64,000 bases of DNA from JANQSS01 sp965249735. Its GTDB lineage: Bacteria > Bacteroidota > Bacteroidia > Chitinophagales > Saprospiraceae. The notes under the pieces were generated by a model. It made no database searches and was not told where the DNA came from. It saw nothing but the letters and a program-made list of their open reading frames with translations. Positions 8,269 through 16,161 of the stretch are shown here, one piece after another (the stretch's first letter is position 1; every line of letters begins with the position of its first letter). Both the position numbers and the translations under genes were made by a program. Location of the stretch: the NCBI GenBank assembly GCA_965249735.1, contig CBDFMS010000025.1:1-64000 (forward strand), given 5' to 3'.

Positions 8269-9138
8269 TTAATATATCAATAATTGAGGACCCCCTTCGT
8301 CCAATATTGCAATATGCGTGCATCTACCTACGGACTTAATGGTATCATACTGACTCAGTTTGTCGCCATACCCTTTCCGAGAATCAATAATATGATATAG
8401 AAGATTGAGAATGTCAATAATTTGATCAGAACTTCTACCACTCATAACATCGTGTCCGAAAAGCGTGAAATTCGCATGATGTAAAAGAGAATAGAAAAGG
8501 TCAAGGCGATATCCCAACGATCCATAGTCAATTTGTTCGTTTTGTGGTAAGCTTAAATTGAAATCCACAAACTGATGATATCTCTGAGCACTGTAGGAAT
8601 TGACCATTTCACGATAATTTAAATCATTATCCTTATAAAAAGTAGTCCACATTATAATGTAAGCGAGATGCATTTCTCGAATTTCTCGATCTCCCTCATA
8701 GATACTAAAATCGTTTTCGTTAACAAATAGAGTATAATCCTTTGTTCGAGAACTACATAAAATTACAGCATTACGCGGCCTACTTGCGGTGGAGATTGCC
8801 TTGATGACATTGTCGGCCAATTGCTCTATGGATTGGTTTTTTACGAGCGCTTCTTGGACCGTCGTCGTAAGATCAATTGGAGGTTTTGATCTATGCACTA
8901 CACCGGAAACACCAAAAATATTATTAGCGGAAAAAGACACTTTTTGATATTCTCTTGGTTTGCCAGAATCGTCAAATAGCTGATTGAATTTTTTATCATT
9001 TAGTTGATTATCACCAGCAATCAGTACGAAATCTTTACAACGAACACGTGTTATTAAAGTCATAGATCTATTTTCATCAAATTCCAAAGACCATAAATAT
9101 CGCCATTCCATATCTCTTGTCCTGTTTCTTTTGAACAC
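8269..9138 (-). CDS. proteasome-like Ntn-hydrolase candidate
   Basis: The 289-residue protein is not firmly recognised. Residues 26-43 (MTLITRVRCKDFVLIAGD) closely follow the N-terminus of proteasome/HslV beta subunits. Thr27 would be the nucleophile and Asp43 is exactly 16 residues later, as Asp17 is in the proteasome. Lys66 in QKVSFSANNIFGVSGV could match Lys33. A start at the ATG of Met26 (9063) would place Thr27 directly behind the initiator methionine, as in HslV. The longer reading from 9138 would make the first 26 residues a propeptide. The rest is helical, with a TSRPRNAVILCSS strand. It stands alone between the left attachment site and the retron-like locus. Assignment rests on the N-terminal motif only. 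Confidence 0.5.
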   Translation of the reverse strand: MFKRNRTRDMEWRYLWSLEFDENRSMTLITRVRCKDFVLIAGDNQLNDKKFNQLFDDSGKPREYQKVSFSANNIFGVSGVVHRSKPPIDLTTTVQEALVKNQSIEQLADNVIKAISTASRPRNAVILCSSRTKDYTLFVNENDFSIYEGDREIREMHLAYIIMWTTFYKDNDLNYREMVNSYSAQRYHQFVDFNLSLPQNEQIDYGSLGYRLDLFYSLLHHANFTLFGHDVMSGRSSDQIIDILNLLYHIIDSRKGYGDKLSQYDTIKSVGRCTHIAILDEGGPQLLIY

Positions 9139-9402
9139 CCATGTATTATATCACCCGTGCCGCAAAAGTGCTGGCGATGTTGAGGTTTGAGACACCAAGG
9201 ATTTGCATCCCTTTTCCCATTGGCCATTATACCCCTAATCCACTTGATGTGGCGTTTTGCTTATAATCAATGCTGACGAATGAATCGTAATTCGCCAGTA
9301 TTCAATACATTCTTCAAAATAATTATGCTGTATCTATTAACTGTCAGAAATATTACGTATATTTGTTATGTAATTAGTTCTTTGACATTGTTTTGAGGTC
9401 GA

Positions 9403-9618
9403 AATTTCTAAATGAAGTTTAACTGACAGCCTTGTAGAGGCAACCCAACAGGGTCTTTTGGTCATGCTAATCCCCTCTCAGACGTCCTGGTGATTGATTC
9501 TCATCGATGGATGCAGGAGAAACGGATTAGATACCAGATTATATGTGACATTGATCATATCATTGACACAGGAGTTTTACGGAGTGTAGCGAGAACATTG
9601 TTTACGCATTTGGAAATT
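9403..9618 (+). ncRNA. candidate retron msr-msd RNA
   Basis: The 560-base gap ahead of the reverse transcriptase operon contains no ORF but does contain ordered structure. AATTTCTAAATG (9403-9414) pairs over 12 bases, with one G-U, with CATTTGGAAATT (9607-9618); these would be the a1 and a2 ends of a retron RNA. Inside, CCTTGT (9430-9435) pairs with ACAGGG (9448-9453) as an msr-like hairpin just behind an AGC that could hold the branching G. A long interrupted stem at 9459-9536 then has four helices: TGGT/ACCA, CTAATCC/GGATTAG, TCCTG/CAGGA and ATTGAT/ATCGAT around a TCTC loop. That is a good candidate for the msd template. Boundaries and the branching base are inferred. Confidence 0.5.
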
Positions 9619-9644
9619 AGACTTTTAGTATACATCCAATAGAT

Positions 9645-9676
9645 GGCAATATTGAAACGGCACAGGCAATATTGCC
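9645..9676 (+). promoter_or_regulatory. 10-bp inverted repeat between the ncRNA and the first ORF
   Basis: GGCAATATTG (9645-9654) and CAATATTGCC (9667-9676) form a perfect stem with a 12-base loop, followed by TCTTGACTTTTTAATTT. It ends 24 bases before the start of the 72-codon gene. It could be a weak terminator separating ncRNA and mRNA, an attenuator, or the operator of the XRE protein encoded downstream. Confidence 0.55.
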
Positions 9677-9700
9677 TCTTGACTTTTTAATTTCTAAGAG

Positions 9701-9919
9701 ATGAGTAGATTAAAACAAACTCAAAACATTGACAGTTTGATCGATAACCTTCAAACTGTCGTTGAGAACCAGTGTTCTCTTTCGGAAGATGACTTAATTG
9801 TCATAAATGATTCATTAAATATTCTAAAGGATCTGAGACGAAAAAAAGGAAAAACTAATGAGCAAATTCTGGACCAAGTCGTTAGAGTGGTTGAGTTGCT
9901 CACTAAGTTATTTTCGTGA
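9701..9919 (+). CDS. small helical protein, first ORF of the retron-like operon
   Basis: The 72-residue protein is not recognised. The sequence is almost entirely amphipathic helix, with leucine/isoleucine-rich heptad-like spacing (IDSLIDNLQTVV, then INDSLNILKDLRRKKG and VVRVVELLTKLFS). It may form a coiled coil or a small partner subunit. It lies 65 bases upstream of the XRE gene in the same direction and downstream of the candidate ncRNA. Co-occurrence with the reverse transcriptase elsewhere would decide whether it belongs to the system. Confidence 0.55.
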   Translation: MSRLKQTQNIDSLIDNLQTVVENQCSLSEDDLIVINDSLNILKDLRRKKGKTNEQILDQVVRVVELLTKLFS

Positions 9920-9983
9920 TTTGAATCACATTCATACAAAGAATAAAGTGAAGTCCGAGCACTCCTAAAATTTTTCTAAAAAA

Positions 9984-10280
9984 TTGAAAATGGATTTAGG
10001 AATAGTAATAAAAAATACAAGAAAAGCCAAAGGCCTAACTCAAACGCAGTTTGCCAAAAGTTGTGGTATTACGCAAACTTATTTATCACAAATTGAAGGC
10101 AACTTGAAGGAACCGAACTTATCCACCCTAAAGGAAATAAGCAATAATTTAGATTTGCCTTTACCTATCTTGTTTTTCCTCTCACTGACGGAAGATGATG
10201 TCACTCCTAACAAGAGACATGCGTTTGATATTATTAGCCCTTCCGTAAAATCTTTGGTTAATGAATTCTTCTCGGTATAG
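9984..10280 (+). CDS. XRE-family helix-turn-helix protein of the retron-like operon
   Basis: In this 98-residue protein a Cro/CI-type HTH fills residues 4-62. The recognition part is TQTQFAKSCGITQTYLSQIE, and NLSTLKEISNNLDLPLPIL follows. A short C-terminal tail has no further domain. Its last 20 bases overlap the start of the reverse transcriptase gene, so translation of the two is probably coupled. Small HTH proteins accompany one of the described retron classes, where they are suspected toxins or regulators. Here it may repress the operon through the inverted repeat at 9645, or be an effector itself. Confidence 0.85.
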   Translation: MKMDLGIVIKNTRKAKGLTQTQFAKSCGITQTYLSQIEGNLKEPNLSTLKEISNNLDLPLPILFFLSLTEDDVTPNKRHAFDIISPSVKSLVNEFFSV

Positions 10281-11139
10281 TAAATCCCAACTTAAACTGT
10301 TATGCTCTGTCATAAAAAGTAACCCTGAAACAGTAAAATACATCTGTGATAATATTGACAGTTATTACGCTGAATGGTCCGAAAAAAAGGCTGACAAAGT
10401 AAACGGAGGATTTAAGAAGTACAAAGACGGCACAGAAAAAAAGCGCGTAATTAGACCGTCGTTTGACGAACTCAAATTAATTCAAAAACGTATCAAAGAT
10501 AATATCTTAGTTCATATTGCACTTCCAAAACAAGTTCATGGTGGTGTTAAAAAGAGGAGTAATATATCAAATGCAAAACCCCATCAAGGAAACAAATATC
10601 AATTCACGTCAGATTTGCAGTCATTTTTTCCAAGTATAGCATATGACAGAGTCTATTCGACTTTTCTTAGTTTGGGGTTTTCAAACCATTATTGTCATTG
10701 GCTCACAAAACTGACAACTTGGAAATACCAGTTGCCCCAAGGAACACCTACAAGTACTCATATAGCCAATCTTGTATTCTTGGAAACGGACTATAGATTA
10801 ATTGAATTTTGTAATAATAATTCAATTGAATATACAAGATACGTTGACGATCTGACCTTTTCATCACAAGCATGTTTTAAGGACTGTTTAGAATCGATTT
10901 TGGACATAATTCGAGATAGCGGGTTTAAAATAAGCTATAGGAAAACGAGATATTCAAGTTATCAGAATATCACGGGAATAGACGTTTTTAACAACTATAT
11001 AGACGCTCCAAGCAGAATCAAGAGTCTTTCGCATGCTGAGGTAATCGATAAAAAGGAATTCAAACCCTACACTAACTATCTGCAAAATATAAGACGAACC
11101 AATAAGAAAAAATCATCATCTGCGACAAACAAGCAATAA
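10261..11139 (+). CDS. retron-type reverse transcriptase
   Basis: The protein has 292 residues, a normal length for a retron RT. The RT signature can be followed: KRVIRPSFDELKLIQKRI (motif 1), the NAKPH motif at 104-108 that is characteristic of retron RTs (NAxxH), and Asp118 in FTSDLQSFFPSI. QGTPTS at 160-165 and the catalytic YVDD at 194-197 follow, with ITG at 237-239 in the place of the retron VTG motif. There is no maturase, endonuclease or integrase domain, which speaks against a group II intron. No variable-repeat/template-repeat pair is seen, which speaks against a diversity-generating retroelement. The lysine/serine-rich tail after 275 is probably flexible. It overlaps the XRE gene by 20 bases and is followed by a zinc-knuckle/PLD-like gene 68 bases later. 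Confidence 0.92.
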   Translation: MNSSRYSKSQLKLLCSVIKSNPETVKYICDNIDSYYAEWSEKKADKVNGGFKKYKDGTEKKRVIRPSFDELKLIQKRIKDNILVHIALPKQVHGGVKKRSNISNAKPHQGNKYQFTSDLQSFFPSIAYDRVYSTFLSLGFSNHYCHWLTKLTTWKYQLPQGTPTSTHIANLVFLETDYRLIEFCNNNSIEYTRYVDDLTFSSQACFKDCLESILDIIRDSGFKISYRKTRYSSYQNITGIDVFNNYIDAPSRIKSLSHAEVIDKKEFKPYTNYLQNIRRTNKKKSSSATNKQ

Positions 11140-11207
11140 TTACACCAGTTGCTCAATAAAGTTGAGAATATAAATGAGTTGGCTGGATCATAAAACAAAT
11201 TCAGATT

Positions 11208-11909
11208 ATGGAAAAAATTGATTGTGCGTATTGTGGAGGAACCGCTCGGGTAAAAGTTTCGTCGTTTAGTTTTGCGAAGTGCCCGGTATGTATTGGAAAA
11301 GGTCAAATAGAAGCTCCACCGGCCGATGAAAGGTTGCCTTGTAGATATTGTCAATCATCAGGTGCACTCAAGACTAATGCGTTTTCAAAGAAACCATGTA
11401 CCGAATGTGGCGGTCAAGGATTCATTCATGAACCCCCAACTGATAGTCAAAATTCCATGGCAGTAATTCATTTGAAGGGTGACAAACCTTACTCTGATCG
11501 AAAGGAGATTGAAGAAATATTACAATCCTTGAAAGGTCACGTGAGAATTTGTGAAACATACTTAAACGAACAGTCGCTTGATTTGATGAAACACATTCCT
11601 TCTTCGTGTGAAGTACAAATTTTAGTAGGACCAAGAGTGAGTTTAAGCTCTTTATCAGGTACACTAAATTTATTTAAGAACGAATATGGAAATTTCGAAT
11701 TTAGGCAGTATACAACTACAGGTTTACATGATAGATATATAATTGATGATGAGAGCTTAATGATTCTTGGGTATGGACTACAACGAGTCGGAATAGGAAG
11801 TGAATCCTTTGTAATAATTTTAAATAATGTTTGGATCGATGATATGAAAAATGGAGTAATCAGTGAATTTGATCGAAAATGGAATGGTCGGTATTCCGAA
11901 ATACTGTAA
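11208..11909 (+). CDS. zinc-knuckle plus PLD-like domain protein, putative retron partner
   Basis: The 233-residue protein has two parts. Residues 1-75 hold four CxxC knuckles (C6/C9, C25/C28, C45/C48, C64/C67) with DnaJ-like GxG spacing (CAYCGGTA, CPVCIGKG, CRYCQSSG, CTECGGQG), expected to bind two zinc ions. Residues 85-225 resemble one phospholipase D-like half domain. The motif is LHDRYIIDDESLMILGYG at 173-190, with His174 in place of the HKD histidine and a following GxG turn. Only one such motif is present, so activity would require a dimer. It lies in line with the RT gene and is probably in the same operon. A nuclease or nucleic-acid-binding effector is a reasonable inference, not a demonstrated function. 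Confidence 0.65.
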   Translation: MEKIDCAYCGGTARVKVSSFSFAKCPVCIGKGQIEAPPADERLPCRYCQSSGALKTNAFSKKPCTECGGQGFIHEPPTDSQNSMAVIHLKGDKPYSDRKEIEEILQSLKGHVRICETYLNEQSLDLMKHIPSSCEVQILVGPRVSLSSLSGTLNLFKNEYGNFEFRQYTTTGLHDRYIIDDESLMILGYGLQRVGIGSESFVIILNNVWIDDMKNGVISEFDRKWNGRYSEIL

Positions 11910-12053
11910 AAACCCACTTGGGTCATCATAAGTAAATTATACAATATGTTCAATGATTTTGCTATTGCGTTTTCAATTCAGGTACAATTGAACACATGTT
12001 AGGTATCCGTCCGACCAACGCCATCTTGTCTAGTTGATCTTATCGTTTAACCT

Positions 12054-12368
12054 TTGCCAAAATTAGAAACGATGACAAAGAAAACAAAACAAGGGCGATT
12101 AGATGCGTCAACGATGTTTCCGTTGATGGAGTTATATGAGGATAGCGAGATGACACAAAAGCAATTTTGTGTAGAGATGGATCTTGTGCCGCATACGTTC
12201 ACCTATTGGCTTACGAAATACCGGAAATCGAAACAACCAACAAAGAAGACCGTCGTAGCTGGCAAATTCGTTGAGCTTGAAGTCGAAGCACCCAAAACGA
12301 AGGGTGAGGCGGTGCGTCATATGCGCATATCATATCCAGACGGCACATTAATCGAACTTCCAGTCTAG
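12054..12368 (+). CDS. tnpA: IS66 accessory protein TnpA
   Basis: The 104-residue protein has an HTH-like segment (MTQKQFCVEMDLVPHTFTYWLTKYR written in part: FCVEMDLVPHTFTYWL at about 37-52). This is the usual first gene of IS66 elements, whose product is needed for transposition and may bind DNA. It starts 51 bases inside the left end with a TTG codon and ends 9 bases before tnpB. It is identical in the second copy. Confidence 0.88.
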   Translation: MPKLETMTKKTKQGRLDASTMFPLMELYEDSEMTQKQFCVEMDLVPHTFTYWLTKYRKSKQPTKKTVVAGKFVELEVEAPKTKGEAVRHMRISYPDGTLIELPV

Positions 12369-12377
12369 TTTAAGTCG

Positions 12378-12728
12378 GTGATTAGTTTTTCTTCGTCACT
12401 GGATTATTATTTGTATTCAGATCCAACGGATATGCGTAAGGGCCATTATGGGTTGGGCAACCTGGTGCGCGAATATTTTAAACGCGAACCAACAGATGGG
12501 AGTGTATATATTTTTATCAATCGAAACAGGGATAAGATGAAGCTACTGGTATGGGATCGCTGTGGCTTTGTGGTTTATTATAAATCACTGGAGGCTGGAA
12601 CGTTTGAACTTCCCAGATTAAATAACAATCAACTCAAATGGGAGGAATTAGTGATGATATTGGAGGGAGTAAAGCTCGATTCAATAAAACGCAGAAAAAG
12701 ATATCGTTTTCCACAACAAAGAGCATAG
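12378..12728 (+). CDS. tnpB: IS66 Orf2-like protein TnpB
   Basis: This 116-residue protein belongs to the IS66 Orf2 family and contains the conserved stretches TDMRKGHYGLGNLV, YIFINRNRDKMKLLVWDR and EAGTFELPR. Its biochemical role is unknown, but it is required for transposition in studied members. The GTG start follows tnpA directly. The copy is intact. Confidence 0.92.
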   Translation: MISFSSSLDYYLYSDPTDMRKGHYGLGNLVREYFKREPTDGSVYIFINRNRDKMKLLVWDRCGFVVYYKSLEAGTFELPRLNNNQLKWEELVMILEGVKLDSIKRRKRYRFPQQRA

Positions 12729-12852
12729 TTATTCACTTCGAACATCAGTACTGATAAAAAACACGAATTATGTCGTAGAATTAATGACAAAATGTGAGTA
12801 AATAAGCGACTCTTTTTTATTCTAAATACATATATGTTGCCAACTTTGTGGG

Positions 12853-14307
12853 GTGACAAAAAAGGATTTATTAGCCAAAAATAAAGAGTTAGAAAATGAG
12901 AATATCATTTTAAAAAACCGTCTTGCGAAACTCGAACGGATGGTATTTGGCAATAAATCTGAGAAATTCACTTCACCGGATAATCAATTATCGCTTCCTT
13001 TTGAACAAGAGCAACCATCTGTTGCTTCTACAGATCCGAAACAGGAAACAATTACCTATAAACGAAAAAAGAAAAAGCACCCAGGTCGCAATCCACTACC
13101 CGAACACCTTCCACGTGTACAACATATTATTGAGCCGGATTGCGATGTATCGGGATTAAAACGCATCGGCGAGGAAATCACCGAAGTTCTATGCCGTCAA
13201 CCTGGAACAACATTCGTTTTACAATACATACGCTATAAATATGAAGCACCAAAAGGTGATGGCGTACTGATTGGCGAATTACCATCACGAGCTATTCCAA
13301 AAAGTATCGCACACGAGTCACTGCTCGCCGATATGCTCGTAAAAAAATACGCCGATCATCTTCCTTTATATCGTCAAGCACAACAATACAAACGAGAAGG
13401 AGTCGTATTGGCCAGCTCAACAATGAGCGACTGGGTAAGCAACGTGTGTGGTTTATTAGAGCCCTTATATAACGAACTGGTAAAAGAAATAAAACAATAC
13501 GATTATTTACAGGCGGATGAGTCACCCATCCAGGTATTGGATAAAACAAAAAAAGGTAAATCACACCGAGGATATCAGTGGGTATATTTAACGGGCGACC
13601 AAAATTTAGTTTTGTTTGATTATCAAAAAGGACGAGGTCGAGATGGGCCAAAACATATCCTCGAAAAATTCCAAGGATATTTACAGACAGACGGCTATGC
13701 CGTTTATGAAAATTATGGTAAAAAACCAGGTGTTAAACTGATCGGGTGCATGGCACACGCACGGCGATATTTCGAACAAGCACTCGATAGCGATAAACAA
13801 CGAGCGAGTCATGTATTGGCACAACTCCAAGTTGTCTATCAAATCGAGCGGCAGATAAAAGAACAACAATATGATTGGGAAAAAACCAAACAAGCAAGGC
13901 AACAACTAGCTCGACCTACATTAGATAATTTACATCAATATTTAAAGCAAGCTCAAAAAGAAGTCTTGCCCAAAAGCCCCATCGGAAAAGCAATACATTA
14001 TTCCTTGGTACGATGGAATCGATTAACCAAGTACCTCGGACATGGTGGTTTGCATATCGATAATAATAAAATCGAAAACATGATTCGCCCATTGGCCTTA
14101 GGGCGCAAAAATTATTTATTCGCAGGAAGTCATCAAGGTGCCAAGAATGCCGCCATGATCTACTCACTCGTCGGAAGCTGTAAATTGAATGATCTCAATC
14201 CATACAAATATTTGTTCGCCGTATTGGATAAGCTCCCAGACTACCCCGTCAATAAGCTATCTGACCTATTGCCTTGCAACCTCAGGTTCGAAAAAACATT
14301 GGGGTAG
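12853..14307 (+). CDS. tnpC: IS66-family transposase TnpC
   Basis: The 484-residue transposase has an N-terminal coiled coil (about 5-30) and a zinc-finger-like/basic linker (RKKKKHPGRNPLPEHLPR). The DDE domain has Asp222 in QADESPIQ, Asp280 in LQTDGYAVY and Glu408 in NKIENMIRPL, followed by the usual GRKNYLFAGS stretch. A short C-terminal IS66 extension ends ...NLRFEKTLG. It uses a GTG start. Residue 22 is Asn here and Thr in the copy at 50144, the only protein difference seen. Confidence 0.95.
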   Translation: MTKKDLLAKNKELENENIILKNRLAKLERMVFGNKSEKFTSPDNQLSLPFEQEQPSVASTDPKQETITYKRKKKKHPGRNPLPEHLPRVQHIIEPDCDVSGLKRIGEEITEVLCRQPGTTFVLQYIRYKYEAPKGDGVLIGELPSRAIPKSIAHESLLADMLVKKYADHLPLYRQAQQYKREGVVLASSTMSDWVSNVCGLLEPLYNELVKEIKQYDYLQADESPIQVLDKTKKGKSHRGYQWVYLTGDQNLVLFDYQKGRGRDGPKHILEKFQGYLQTDGYAVYENYGKKPGVKLIGCMAHARRYFEQALDSDKQRASHVLAQLQVVYQIERQIKEQQYDWEKTKQARQQLARPTLDNLHQYLKQAQKEVLPKSPIGKAIHYSLVRWNRLTKYLGHGGLHIDNNKIENMIRPLALGRKNYLFAGSHQGAKNAAMIYSLVGSCKLNDLNPYKYLFAVLDKLPDYPVNKLSDLLPCNLRFEKTLG

Positions 14308-14323
14308 TTGCTCGGACGGATAC

Positions 14324-14998
14324 CATGTTAGTATCTATCAGAATGTAGAAACATATACTCTTCAACTAAAGAGAGCAATCTATGTATGTCATTTTTTTAT
14401 AATATACAAGAACGATGCGATTCTTAAGTACATGAATAAAGTAATCAATTACCATTGAAAAATAATAGTTAGTTACTATGCGGGTCTCTTGCAATAGCTT
14501 TATTCCGAATATTATGTGCCATCCAGCAAGCGCAGACATCTTTGCATAACTGGCATACTTGTGATGGTAAGAACTATAGTCATTAGAAATTCAAATCTGC
14601 TAAATTTATTCAATGTTCCAAATCTTGAAGAGTAATATATTTTTAGTCTATAGCCTGATACAACCGAAGTACACCGAACCCAATTTTTCTTTGATCAAAT
14701 GCATTACCCTTTCTTGGACCTTTGTTTGGATTATGTAAAGGATTTCGGGCATTATGAATAATTAGTACCTAATACGGCTTTTGGCAGATCTTGGACTTTT
14801 TTAGTGGTATTTTTGACAAAATAAAAATTGAGTTAGGGGCGTGTTGTTATTGCAAAGGTTGTGAGGATTGAAGTAGGCCCTTCCCATATTGTCAGAACCA
14901 TTTGCCCGGCTGCTCTCATACTTGTCGGACTGTTTCGGAATGTATTACTTATAGCGAATGTAATGCACGATCTGATCCGCCCTTGCAACGCAACAATT
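14324..14998 (+). other. non-coding stretch right of IS66 copy 1
   Basis: No convincing gene is seen. The minus strand contains two weak AHNIRN-like translations (around 14500 and 14730) that recall the tail of the replication protein at 50 kb, but they are short and interrupted. Confidence 0.4.
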
Positions 14999-15541
14999 TT
15001 ACCAATCCTCTGCCTCAGAGACATGATGGTATGTAAAATAAGATATGAAGTCAATTGCAAAGACATCCAATATTTTGAGTTTGGCTTTTCCTGTAGCCAT
15101 TTCTTTGCCGTGTTTTTTTGTGAACATACTGTCCCATGGGTTATGGCCAAGATCAGCGGCTGTATAATCTGATTTGATATTTCTCAATACAATCCTATAT
15201 CTACCATCTTTAAATTGGACTATGCCTTTTGCCTCAACAGGATATTGATTGATGATGGCAGTATTGCCCCACTTCAATCCTTGAGCATGCATGTCAATTC
15301 GATGGTCATTCCAAAAAAAGTGAATCTCATCCTCAGTTCTATTGAGATCCTCAATGTCTTGGAGTCCGGACAAAAAAGAAAAGTATTGGTCAATTGAGAC
15401 GGCTGTATCATAGATGTGAATAAATTTGAAATTTTTGTGTTCTAATATCCAATTATCAATGTATGTCTGTCCCTGGGCATTGAAAGCCAAAACCAAAAAT
15501 GTCAACAAAACCCACTGTCTCATGTCAATCAATTTATACAA
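14999..15541 (-). CDS. hypothetical secreted protein
   Basis: The likely start is the ATG at 15523 (MRQWVLLTFLVLAFNAQGQ), which gives a clean Sec signal peptide with cleavage after AQG. The mature part of about 155 residues contains alternating beta-like segments (FKFIHIYDTAVSIDQYFSFL, then WGNTAIINQYPVEAKGIVQF) and ends with SEAEDW. No family is named; the shape recalls small Bacteroidota lipocalin-like or DUF4468-like periplasmic proteins. It stands alone between IS66 copy 1 and fossil element sequence. Confidence 0.6.
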   Translation of the reverse strand: MYKLIDMRQWVLLTFLVLAFNAQGQTYIDNWILEHKNFKFIHIYDTAVSIDQYFSFLSGLQDIEDLNRTEDEIHFFWNDHRIDMHAQGLKWGNTAIINQYPVEAKGIVQFKDGRYRIVLRNIKSDYTAADLGHNPWDSMFTKKHGKEMATGKAKLKILDVFAIDFISYFTYHHVSEAEDW

Positions 15542-15715
15542 TTATTCCAATCGTACTACACCAATCACACTGACCATGTCTGCAATCTCATTCTTTGGGA
15601 TCCCAAATGACTCATAATCTCTATGATCTCAAACTGCCAATAGATTGTCCTCTGTGGATCCGGGTTTCAATCGTTTGAGGAGGATACCTTGCTCTTTGGT
15701 CCCTATCAAATGTAC
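15542..15715 (-). pseudogene. C-terminal remnant of an S24/LexA-like repressor
   Basis: On the minus strand the translation YNVHLIGTKEQGILLKRLKP, then DHRDYESFGIPKNEIADM and VIGVVRLE, matches the C-terminal half of S24 peptidase-type phage repressors. A TGA at 15629-15631 interrupts it, and the N-terminal HTH and catalytic Ser region are missing. It lies directly downstream of a fossil of the replication-gene tail, so both are probably remains of one element. Confidence 0.55.
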
Positions 15716-15770
15716 ATTATATCTATCTAAAAATTGTGCTCTATTGAGCTACAGTGCAAACCTTCCTCTA

Positions 15771-15985
15771 CTAAAGTAGGACCAATTGTCCAGTTGCTCG
15801 TAATCGGCGAGATTGCTGTCGTGGATTGTGGAACTGGTTACGGATGTTGTGAGCGATATAATATGATTGACTTTCTTTTGACATATTTTGAGATTATGAA
15901 GGGAGATACCGTTTCGCAAAATTTTCAAATGTCTCCTCGTCCATTTTCTCAACGGTACGGGCACGCACAAATTTTGATCTTTTAG
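15771..15985 (-). pseudogene. remnant of the 3' end of a gene II-like replication gene
   Basis: The minus strand is clearly homologous to the last 70 codons of the intact gene at 48934-50124. It contains SKFVRARTVEKMDEETFENF, then AHNIRNQFHNPRQQSRRLRA and TGQLVLL followed by a stop, with internal frameshifts. Homology continues about 25 bases beyond the stop, so a similar element once lay here. Confidence 0.7.
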
Positions 15986-16161
15986 ACTGATGACTTATAT
16001 CATTTCCAAAAATCAAACACTTGCGCGTTTGTGTTCTCTCATTTTTATGTGTTCTGTTGCCCTAATTGTCTGAAAAACAAATATATGTATGGCTTTGTGT
16101 TTCGGACATATCAATGATGCTACGGTGTTTGGCTAAATGAAGAGATGATATGAATGGGAAC

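Larger units (their letters stand above)
12003..14323 (+). mobile_element. complete IS66-family insertion sequence, copy 1
   Basis: The element is 2321 bases long with inverted ends GTATCCGTCCGA at 12003 and TCGGACGGATAC at 14323. The 8-base target duplication CATGTTAG is perfect on both sides (11995-12002 and 14324-14331). It carries the three standard IS66 genes, all open. An almost identical copy in opposite orientation lies at 50128-52448. Confidence 0.97.

Noticed and set aside
8031..9185. GCGATGTTGAGG occurring on both sides of the Ntn-like gene (8031-8042 and 9174-9185) as ends of a mobile unit
   Set aside because: Only 12 bases match, no terminal inverted repeats or recombinase are present, and chance is a sufficient explanation.
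10261..11139. Reverse transcriptase as group II intron protein or part of a diversity-generating retroelement
   Set aside because: No maturase or endonuclease domain, no intron RNA-like flank, and no template/variable repeat pair or target protein are visible; NAxxH and ITG motifs favour a retron.
14460..14760. Two AHNIRN/HNARN-like translations recalling the replication-protein tail
   Set aside because: Very short, in different frames and without continuous similarity; kept only as a remark on the non-coding stretch.
14833..15150. Overlapping ORFs antisense and out of frame with the secreted protein gene at 14999-15541
   Set aside because: Shadow frames; the 14999-15541 frame has a signal peptide and coherent sequence.
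15735..15765. tRNA-like string on the minus strand (GTAGCTCAATAGAGCA)
   Set aside because: It resembles a D-arm only; no acceptor, anticodon or T-arm can be formed around it.
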